Positions 56,531-64,000 of a DNA stretch of 64,000 bases are shown here, one piece after another. Origin of the DNA: Delphinapterus leucas (lineage: Eukaryota > Chordata > Mammalia > Artiodactyla > Monodontidae); assembly GCF_002288925.2 (NCBI RefSeq), contig NW_022098058.1:1188021-1252020 (forward strand). Direction: 5' to 3'. The stretch's first letter is position 1. Each line of letters opens with the position of its first letter. A program made the position numbers and the translations under genes. A model generated the notes under the pieces. It saw only the letters and a program-made list of their open reading frames with translations. It was not told the origin of the DNA and did no database searches.

Positions 56531-56794
56531 CTCAGTAATGGTTAGCTATGATTCTCATTTATTGTAATTGCTTTCTGTGGCCATTTCTCATATCCTCAGA
56601 TGGAATAAAGTCCTAAGGCAGGGGTGACACCCATGTTTTATTACTCAGAATTTGCGCTCAGTGCTTCCAACAAGAGCAGTGTAATGGGGCCCGCGAGGCC
56701 CTCCCAACAGTGTGATGGAGACCCACTCTCATTGCCGCCAGCCCAACGCCCAGCATCCTGAGGGGTCCACAGCCATCCGCCTCTAGCCTTAGGA

Positions 56795-57272
56795 GAAGCA
56801 GTGTGGCAGAGTGGATGGACGCAGCAGAGTCTGGACTCCAACTGCTCTCATGAGTTGGACTGTTGTCTCTGCCAGAGGCCATCATGAGGTCTTGGGCCAA
56901 TGAGTCATTTTCTCTGAACTGTTTTCCCATCTGTAAAAGGCAGGTAACTGTGCCTATCCTGCAGCATTGCTGCAAAGATCAAAAATAATGTGTAGAATGT
57001 GCCAGGCACCTAGAAGACCCTCGGCAAATAGCCACCACCGAGAGGTGGCATGACACAGCAGGAAGGGCACAGCTCCCAGGCTTTGGGGAGAGCCAGCCTG
57101 GACTCCAAACCTGGTTTTCTCCACTTTGTAGAAGTCGCCTTGGCTCTCTGAGTCTCTTTTCTAGTCTATAAAATGGAGAATAATAATACCTTCCTGGTGG
57201 GTTTGTCAAAAGGGCGAGAGGTGGTGTGCATATAAAGCCCCTGGCTTGGTGCCTGGTACATAGCAGGTAGCC
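56795..57272 (+). repeat. two MIR SINEs in tandem
   Basis: The first, about 56795-57000, has GTGGCAGAGTGGATGGACGC and TTTCCCATCTGTAAAAGGC. The second, about 57040-57272, has CTAGTCTATAAAATGGAGAATAATAATACC and GGTACATAGCAGGTAGCCAATAAATG. The second is cut at its 3' end by a CHR SINE. Confidence 0.85.
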
Positions 57273-57659
57273 AATAAATGGCAGGAGGACTTCCCTGGTG
57301 GCGCAGTGGTTAAGAATCCGCCTGCCAATGCAGGCGGCATGGGTTCGAGCCCTGATGCGGGAAGATCCCACATGCTGTGGAGCAACAAAACCTGTGCACC
57401 ACAACTACTGAGCCTGCGCTCTAGAGCCCGTGAGCCACAACTACTGAGCCCGCGTGCCACAGCTACTGAAGCCCGAGCGCCTAGAGCCCGTGCTCCGCAA
57501 CAGGAGAAGCCACCGCAGTGAGAAGCCCACGCACCGCAACAAAGAGTAGCCCCCGCTTGCCGCAACTAGAGAAAGCCCGCGTGAAGCAACGAAGACCCAA
57601 CACAGCCAAACATAAATAAATAAATATATATTAAATAAGTAAATAAATAAATGGCAGGA
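57273..57659 (+). mobile_element. CHR-type SINE (long form) with 14-bp TSD
   Basis: The body at 57287-57645 starts GGACTTCCCTGGTGGCGCAG and carries the whole long tail domain ending ACCCAACACAGCCAAACATAAATAAATAAAT. TSD AATAAATGGCAGGA lies at 57273-57286 and 57646-57659. Confidence 0.95.
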
Positions 57660-57906
57660 ATGAGACATCACTATCGCTGCAGCCACGTAGAGTGAGCCTG
57701 GGTCACGCTGGGCACTGAGCTAGCTGATTCCCAGGCTCAAGTCACGCCCTCTGTCCACCACCCCACAAGGACCGTGTATCACCCCGGGACACCCTGGTGT
57801 ATCATTCTGCGGCCTGTCGGCGCTAGGTTCCCTCTTCCTTCCCTGCCTCTGTGCCAGCCTGGGCCCACGTTTCTTTCCTTCTCTGGGTCCTGCACAAAAG
57901 TCTCCA

Positions 57907-58090
57907 CGACCCCAGCATGGGCTCTGCACCCCAGCCACTTCACCCAGCCTCGTGAACGTAAAGATGCAGCTCGTCGTGGGGCCCCACGCCCCGGAGGGCG
58001 CCCAGCTCCGGGCTGCTGTCAGGGCAGAATTCGCGCACAGCCGTTTCCCTGCAACCACTGCCGCCATGCTACCAGCTCCGCCCCGCCCGA
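57907..58090 (-). promoter_or_regulatory. CpG-dense patch with GC box, function unknown
   Basis: I count 16 CpG dinucleotides here, far more than in the flanking intron. On the minus strand a GGGCGGGGCGG-type GC box (58078-58088) lies just before an ATG at 58067-58065 (AGCATGGCGGC context). The 115-codon minus frame 57720-58067 begins MAAVVAGKRLCANSALTAAR, which looks like an alanine/arginine-rich mitochondrial leader. I recognise no protein. It could be a small CpG island, the 5' end of a retrocopy, or chance. Confidence 0.4.
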
Positions 58091-58484
58091 CCAGTGGAGC
58101 CAGCCTCCCCCTGGAAGCAAGCTTCTCTCTGCAGACTCCAACCGGCTCACAGCACCTTGCATTATCTCTCTCATTTTGCCCAGGACCTCGACTAAAGACT
58201 TAAGTCCGTCCTTAATTTACCTTGACCAAGCCCCTTCGCATCCTACATCGCTTCTGACCACAGAAGAGGGCGGCAGGGAAGGATGAGGAAATTGAGGCCC
58301 AAGAGAAGGTAAAGGACCTGTGGGAATCACAGGATTCAATTCCGGCTGGCCTGACCCTGCCAGGTGCTGCTCTGGTCTCGCTCTGCTCCCCACCCATCTG
58401 AGGGAATCAGACCCAGAATGAGATTGTTTCTCAAATCTTAGCACTGCCTCAGCCCTGATAAATGGGCCACTGGGTGATGCGGTG

Positions 58485-58795
58485 CCAAGAGCTGGGTCTG
58501 GGATCAGAGGTGCTGAGTTCAGAGCCTGGCCTTGAAGTTTGCTAGCTGTGCGAACTTCAGCAAATCAGCCTCTCTGGGCCGTGGCTTTCCCATCTGCAAA
58601 ATGGAATGAATAACAGCAGACAATTATGGCACTTTGTGCTTCCCACTAATTGTCTCCTTCTTCAAGCAAAGCAGTGAATATTACGCTACAGCCTTAGGAA
58701 GAGGTCGCTACTACTGTTATACCATTGGAGTAGACTGAGGCACAGAGAGGTGAAGTGATTTGCCTAATTTCATCTAAACATTAAGGGGGCTTTTG
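58485..58795. repeat. two MIR SINEs, opposite orientations
   Basis: Forward copy at 58485-58640 (TGCTGAGTTCAGAGCCTGGCC, TTTCCCATCTGCAAAATGG). Reverse copy at 58650-58795 (TAGACTGAGGCACAGAGAGGTGAAGTGATTTGCC). Confidence 0.85.
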
Positions 58796-60014
58796 GCTCC
58801 AAATCATGTATCACTTGCCAGAGGTGTTTCCTGCGCGCTTACCGTATGTACTATGCCAAGTCAGCCAAGTTTTTACACTCTGTCTTTAGCCATCTCACAA
58901 TTACTCGGGGTAGCAAAGGCCAGGCTTAGAACAGATAATCAAAGCACATCAACCCCTAAGGCCTCCCTGAAACAAAATTATATCCGCTTCCAGCTTTCTG
59001 GGGGGTGGGGGAACACATATGTTGGAAAGCAGCTGGGTGAAGTGACTGGCATTTCCCCCCCTGCTTCTGTTGATGAACATGGGGAAGACCATGTGCCTCC
59101 CCCACAAAGGAAACAGAGTATATGAGCTAGTGTTCTGAAAAAATAAGAACTATTTAATGATGATCATGATAATGCTGTCAGCCAGGAAAATCTTCCTCTA
59201 AGAGGAAATTATATGGTCCCAAAGAAACTAGGGAATTAGCACTGGATATACATTCATAGTTGAAAAGATGGGAGACGAGATTCCCACTTCCCACTGTGGT
59301 CCAATAGCACAGATCCAGCTCTGCGGCCCTGTGGGCATCCCTACCTGGATTGCGAAGCCAGGTCCCTTGAGGAGAGTTCAAAGCGGAGTGGGTGGGAGAG
59401 AGGGTTTCCCTACAGCATCTGGGCTGTGTCCAAATAACAGCCATTCCTTCTCATGAAGAAGTCAGACGGAAGTTGCCTCCCCACCTTCCAGATGTTCAGT
59501 GAAAAGCAAAGAATGGTCAGAATAAGGCCACGCCTCCTCCTACCAGAAGCTCTCAGTTAAAATTTGACATGATCAGTTTCAACACGACATTAATATTCAC
59601 AACTTTGTTGCTCAATGGTTCTTGAAGGATCAGATGTATTTAAATGGGAAAAGATCAGGAATCATTAATGCTGAATTTCCAGCTGCATCCTCTGACCAAA
59701 GACGCTTTTCTTTGTGTTTCCAATCCTACCCTGCTCCCAGAACTCAGAAGTCAGAGAACTGGGGACCCCTGGAAACATCTGTTTCCTAAACTTCAGAGCC
59801 ATTTTCACAATGTGTCCTCTCTAAAAACCATCTATCCTATATTTATTTAATATATATTTTTAAATCACCTCACTTTTTACAGGGGATACTTTACAGTATT
59901 GACATAAATGGAAAAACCTGTGTCACTCTCCACTGATGGAAGGTAACTGTAAAAATAAATACAATGATCAGAAAATAATGCTATTCAATTCTGCCTAGAT
60001 TCTGTAGCCTGAGA

Positions 60015-60396
60015 CCAGATTTCTTTCTTTTTTGTTTTTTTTAATTAATTTATTTTATTTTTGGCTGCATTGGGTCTTCATTGCTGCGCATAAGCTATCT
60101 CTAGTTGCGGCGAGCAGGGGCTACTCTTCGTGGCGGTGCGCGGGCTTCTCATTGCGGTGGCTTCTCTTGTTGCGGAGCATGAGCTGTAGGCACGCAGGCT
60201 TCAGTAGTTGTGGCACGCGGGCTCAGTAGTTGTGGCTCGCGAGCTCTAGAGCACAGGCTCAGTAGTTGTGGCGCATGGGCTTAGTTGCTCTGCGGCATGT
60301 GGAATCTCCCTGGATCAGGGCTCAAACCCGTGTCCCCTGATTGGCAGGCGGATTCTTAACCACTGCACCACCAGGGAAGCCCATCCAGCTTTCTTT
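60015..60396 (-). mobile_element. CHR-type SINE (long form)
   Basis: The body ends at 60382 with CACCACCAGGGAAGCCC and has the TTTTGGCTGCATTGGGTCTTC domain at the left. Flanks CCAGATTTCTTT (60015-60026) and CCAGCTTTCTTT (60385-60396) are a TSD with one change. Confidence 0.94.
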
Positions 60397-60599
60397 TTGA
60401 TAAAAGGAGTTTGGTAAGTATTGAAGGAAGTGTTGAAGACACACTAGCACATAACAGCAATTTTCTCCTTAAGAGGGGTTGAAGGAGAATTAGCAAAGGA
60501 AATAAGTTATCTGTTTCTGTGAGTCAACACTATTTAGTTCTGTCCCTGTGAACCACCTAAAATTACCCTATATATACACCATCAGTGGTGCTCATCCCT

Positions 60600-60730
60600 C
60601 ACTTCAGGAAACAGCAATTGGCCTAGTTCCTTAATTCACAAAAGGGAAACTGAGGAACAGAGAGCCTTACCCCAATGTGGTACCAGAACCTGGGTCTCCC
60701 AGCTTCTTAGCCACTGCTCAGCTCTTTTGA
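60600..60730 (-). repeat. MIR SINE fragment
   Basis: AAAGGGAAACTGAGGAACAGAGAGCCTTACCCC and CAGAACCTGGGTCTCCCAGC are reverse MIR. Confidence 0.7.
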
Positions 60731-60868
60731 CTACAGTTCTTCATATACAAGTCCTTTCTGCTCTGTTGTGACAACAGGCAGCTAGCACAACGTCAGTGTC
60801 TACCACCAAATTGGTTCCTCACAAATATTTTTAAATGAATAAATTAGCCAGTCAAAAGAAACAGTGCA

Positions 60869-61368
60869 TTGTGGGAGGTTGAATAATGACACCCCCCCCC
60901 AAGGATATTCAGCTCCTAATCCCTAGAACCTGTGAATATTACCTTAAATGGCAGAAAAGGACTGCGCAGATATGATTAAATTAAGGATCTTGAGATGAGC
61001 AGATTATCCTGAATTACCCAGGTAGACCCTAAATGGAATCACGAGTGTCCTTATAGGAGAGAGAAAGAAAGAGATTGGCACAGACAGAAGAGGAAGAGGT
61101 GATGAGACTACAGAGGCAGAGATTGGAGTGATGCAGCCACAAGCCAGGGAACGCTGGCAGCCACCAGAAGCTGGAAGAGACAAGGAATGGATTCTCCCCC
61201 AGCGTCTCTGGAAGGAGTAAGTGGGGTCCCCTGACAAGATCCTTATTTTGGCCTGGTGAAACTGACTTCAGACTTCTAGCTTCTACAACTGTGAGAGAAT
61301 TAATGTGTGTTGTTTTAAGTCACCAGATTAGTGGTAATTTGTTACAGCAGCCATGGGAAACTTATACA
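60869..61368 (+). mobile_element. solo MLT1-type LTR
   Basis: Complete, from TTGTGGGAGGTTGAATAATGAC to CAGCAGCCATGGGAAACTTATACA. Internal landmarks are CTGTGAATATTACCTTAAATGG and GTTTTAAGTCACCAGATTAGTGG. Flanks GTGCA and GTGTA are a possible 5-bp TSD with one change. Confidence 0.88.
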
Positions 61369-61579
61369 GTGTACATTATTACCACTTTGAAAGCTCTAAA
61401 GAATTACAGAATATGGTCTAAGCAGTGCATGATATAGAAATTCAGATGACCAGAAGAGGGAGGGACCTTGGGGTGCTGGAGAGCTAGCTGAGACCTCATG
61501 AAGGAGGAGAGCTGAGGCGGGATTTGTAGGATCCAGAGAAGCAGAGAGAAGGAGCTGGGCATTATATTATACAAACCCA

Positions 61580-61720
61580 CAAGCATTTCCTGACTGCCTA
61601 CTATGTCTGTGTTAAAGGACAGGAGGATCTGAGATAGAAATAACGTGTACAACAGGATCCCTGCCCTCAAGGAAGTACCAGTGTACTGGGAGGATAAGGC
61701 ATACCTAGGTGAAAAAAAAA
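61580..61720. repeat. L2-type LINE fragment
   Basis: TTCCTGACTGCCTACTATGTCTGTG and ATCCCTGCCCTCAAGGAAGTACCAGTGTACTGGG keep L2 order. Confidence 0.55.
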
Positions 61721-61739
61721 TTAGCAATATGAATTGGAG

Positions 61740-62180
61740 TAATTCCCTTTCTAGGATCAGAGGAATACACCAAAAAATGTGCAGGAATTTTTATCACAAC
61801 GTTATTTATAAAAGCAAAAACTTGGACACAACGCAACATAATCCAACAACAGGGGATTGGTTAAATATCCTCATACATCCATGCGATAAACTTCTCTGCA
61901 GTTTAAAAATCAGTGCTGTATAATAGTTAATGATATAATAGTTATTATAGTTAATATAGTAGTTAATAATTACAGTAGTTAATATGTAATTAATTGGAAA
62001 GATAGAGTTAATTGGAAAATGCCCATAAAATATAGTTAAATAACAAAAGTGGGTTACAAAAATAGGAGGTATAATTTAGTCTTCCCAAAATATAACTAAA
62101 GCTATTTATACACAGAGAAAAACTAAAGAATATACACCGAAGTGTTAATTGTGGTTACCTCTACGTGGTGGGATTACAGA
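61740..62180 (+). mobile_element. old L1/HAL1-like 3' region with AT-rich expansion
   Basis: AATCCAACAACAGGGGATTGGTTAAATATCC resembles the phrase AACAATAAGGGATTGGTTAAATAAAC at 25.84 kb. A TAGTTAATA-type low-complexity stretch at 61920-62000 is inserted. Confidence 0.65.
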
Positions 62181-62227
62181 TTGATTCATTTCTTGGATAA
62201 ATATTTCCTGAGCACCTAGGTGCTAAG

Positions 62228-62455
62228 CCATGGCTTGGCAAACTTTTTCCTAAGGGGCTAGATAGTAAATATTTCAGGTTTTGCAGGCCATACAGTCTCT
62301 ATTGCAACTACCCAGTCCTACTCTTGTAGCACAAGAGTAGCCACAGACAGTATGGCAATGAATACACATGGCTGTGTTTCAATAAAACTTTATTTATAAG
62401 AACAGGCAATGGGCCACATTCGACCCATTGGACCAAGGTTACCAACACCTGCACT
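62228..62455. mobile_element. hAT-like DNA transposon remnant
   Basis: GGCTTGGCAAACTTTTTCCTAAGGGGCTAGATAGTAAATATTTCAGG to AATAAAACTTTATTTATAAGAACAGGC is a frequent mammalian non-autonomous DNA element. The exact family name is not certain. Confidence 0.7.
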
Positions 62456-62559
62456 AATCCCTGTGCTTTTCTATTTCTATATTTTTCAAATCCTCTACAT
62501 AATAGACATTACACCTCTAATATGGGGAGGGGCAGTAAATTTTAAAAAACACTCACTAT

Positions 62560-62680
62560 TGGGAATTCCCTGGGAGTCCAGTGGTTAGGATTCCAGGCTC
62601 TCACTGCCAAGGGCCCGGGTTCGGGAACTAAAATCCCACAAGTTGAGCAGCGCAGCCAAAAAAAAAAAAGGATTAAAAAA
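62560..62680 (+). mobile_element. short tRNA-derived SINE
   Basis: GGGAATTCCCTGGGAGTCCAGTGGTTAGGATTCC, then GGGCCCGGGTTCGGGAACTAAAATCCC and GCAGCCAAAAAAAAAAAAGG. It is an internally deleted copy. Confidence 0.88.
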
Positions 62681-63383
62681 AGAGTTTCTTAAAAACAAAA
62701 AACAGCTTACTATCAATTGGCCCTGGAAAGGCCATGGTTGGGTCTAGTAGGGTAGCAACCTCAAATATCTCCAGGGGCTTGGCAGGTAACAAAAATGTGA
62801 TTAGAGACCTTGCATAAAACAATACAGAGAGCACAGATTTCACCAAATATATTCAAATTCACTCTTTAATGTTAATGCTGTATCTGCTAAACAAAAGCGA
62901 TCTATAAACCTCTAGTTTATGACTCCAGCAAATGTCACTTTAGCTAGTGCCAGCCCTGATTCAAACCCAGAGCATGACAGACCCCACTGTCCCATAGCTG
63001 TCCCCACCTTGACCCCATTAACTCATGTTGAAATGACCAGCCGGGGCCAGAGCTGCTAATCTTCATTGAGAAGGTGCCTCCGGCCATACGTGTGCATTCA
63101 CCTGACAGTAATAGGATGCAGGATGAATTTCCTTGACGTTCTGATGAGAATGCCACATGGAAGAATACCCAAGGCCTCAGTGAAGCCCAAATATTTTATG
63201 AACATTGCAGCTACTGCTCACGAAGGCTTGCCATGGGATGGAAAGGCACTACATCAGGCTGAGTGATTTATGTTTCTGAAAGCTACGTGAATTATTGCCC
63301 ATTACCTCGTTCTGGCAACTTTGCAAATTCTTGCCAATTGATTTTTGGAAAGAAGAGAATGAGAAACAAGGTGGGTTGTTCCT

Positions 63384-63386
<3 letters not shown>

Positions 63387-63421
<35 letters not shown>
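63387..63421. repeat. (TG)n microsatellite
   Basis: About 17 uninterrupted TG units. Confidence 0.97.
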
Positions 63422-63425
<4 letters not shown>

Positions 63426-63869
63426 CTCTGCAAAGGTTTTCAAAGGGAATCTTTATCCATTCGACAACAGGGGCAGAGGTTAAATCTTCAAGGAGGTCAG
63501 TGAGCGGGGCCTGTTTATTTGAAGGAGTTTTATTTTTGTAGTGCACATCAAGCAAGTCTTTACAGTCACTGCTCTAAATTCTTGTTGTCAATCAGGAACC
63601 TTCAGGGAAACTCTTCAGGAGACCTTCCATGCCTCAGAGGATAGATGGAGTGCAGCAAGACATAACAAAAGGGATCCAGATATGTACCTTCTCAAATTCT
63701 GAGTCCAGACAAATTTTAGGAAAAGGCTCAGAAAAAAATACAGAATTATTATGGTTGCCTAATGGCTTAATAATGGCTTACAAGCCTGAGCACAGATAAT
63801 GTTAGCACATGAACATGCTGTGGTCTGGTAAGGCTATTTCATACTCAAACATGGACTTGAAGAAATAGG

Positions 63870-64000
63870 GTCTGGGCTAGTTCCCTCTCTGCCTTAAGGT
63901 ATTAACCTCATCCATAAACTGGGATTAATGAGACCTACTTAATAATTGTGGTAAAAATCAAATTAGGATATATATACACACATGAAAGAGTTCTATAAAC
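63870..64000 (+). repeat. MIR SINE fragment at window edge
   Basis: TAACCTCATCCATAAACTGGGATTAATGAGACCTACTTAATAATTG is the forward MIR 3' half, running to the window end. Confidence 0.7.

Larger units (their letters stand above)
1..64000 (-). other. SRGAP3: SRGAP3 gene, internal part (intron 1 to intron 4)
   Basis: Three coding exons in the order exon 2, 3, 4 on the minus strand place the whole window inside SRGAP3. Exon 1 (start codon and roughly the first 22 residues) is not seen to the right, and exon 5 is not seen to the left of 3460. The paralogue choice rests on exon residues that, as I remember the family, fit srGAP3 and not srGAP1 or srGAP2: QTRRESRDHATLNDIF in exon 3 and SKEIGLQMHEELLKV in exon 4. 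The protein is a cytoplasmic F-BAR/RhoGAP/SH3 adaptor that stimulates GTP hydrolysis on Rac, binds WAVE1 and shapes membrane protrusions in neurons downstream of Slit-Robo signalling. Large introns are normal for this gene. Confidence 0.93.
47207..64000 (-). other. SRGAP3: SRGAP3 intron 1, 3' part
   Basis: This runs from the acceptor of exon 2 (TGTCCGCAG) to the window edge. The first exon, with the expected MSSQTKFKKDKEII start, was not found, so the promoter lies outside. It is rich in CHR SINEs and antisense L1M sequence. No element is recognised in 47210-48600, 51650-52200, 55430-55780, 57650-58480, 58800-60010 and 62680-63860; the last three include possible regulatory islands. Confidence 0.85.

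Noticed and set aside
57774..58286. 170-codon plus-strand frame across the CpG-dense patch
   Set aside because: No recognisable protein; openness is explained by high GC. The opposite-strand frame is reported only as a question.
47207..64000. SRGAP3 exon 1 or another first exon in the right end
   Set aside because: No frame matching the expected N-terminus was found. The CpG-dense patch at 57.9-58.1 kb does not encode it.

Overview
The window is mammalian nuclear DNA, almost certainly from a cetacean (probably a toothed whale). The clearest lineage signal is a set of CHR-type tRNA-derived SINEs. They have the GGGCTTCCCTGGTGGCGCAG head and the long CHR body, there are many copies in both orientations, and several keep intact target-site duplications (TSDs). 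Old mammalian repeats (MIR, L2, L1M, MER5, MER20, MER2/Tigger, MLT/MST LTRs) fill most of the rest. No ruminant BovB or pig PRE-1 sequence was recognised.

The only protein-coding gene I can support is SRGAP3 (SLIT-ROBO Rho GTPase-activating protein 3, also WRP/MEGAP), on the minus strand. Three consecutive internal coding exons are present, read from right to left: exon 2 at 47014-47206, exon 3 at 26483-26645 and exon 4 at 3460-3522. All have consensus AG/GT splice sites, compatible phases and no frame damage. Together they encode a contiguous stretch of the N-terminal F-BAR domain. Exon 1 and the promoter lie to the right of the window, and exon 5 onward (rest of the F-BAR, RhoGAP and SH3 domains) lies to the left. 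Numbering exons from the start codon, the window holds the 3' part of intron 1 (47207-64000), all of intron 2 (about 20.4 kb), all of intron 3 (about 23.0 kb) and the 5' part of intron 4 (1-3459).

Intron 4 part (1-3459): an LTR end and several MIRs. Intron 3 (3523-26482): a Tigger/MER2 element inside an ATT microsatellite, a MER20, a long antisense L1 field carrying a CHR SINE, two more CHR SINEs, and a three-generation L1 nest at 22.9-26.1 kb whose youngest member keeps a 384-codon ORF2 fragment. Intron 2 (26646-47013): many MER5 copies and L2-like fragments, an MLT/MST LTR and an L1 fragment each inserted in a MIR, and two CHR SINEs. Intron 1 part (47207-64000): a roughly 340 bp CA-rich array, a cluster of overlapping hairpins, a solo retroviral LTR, a SINE-in-SINE nest, further CHR SINEs, a small CpG-dense patch at about 57.9-58.1 kb, and an MLT1 LTR.

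I found no undescribed multi-gene system. The points most worth a second look are the re-used L1 insertion site, the overlapping hairpin clusters, a possible SINE 3' transduction, the unexplained CpG-dense patch and several repeat-free islands that may be regulatory. Repeat family names were assigned by recognition, without a database search, and repeat borders are approximate unless a TSD is given.
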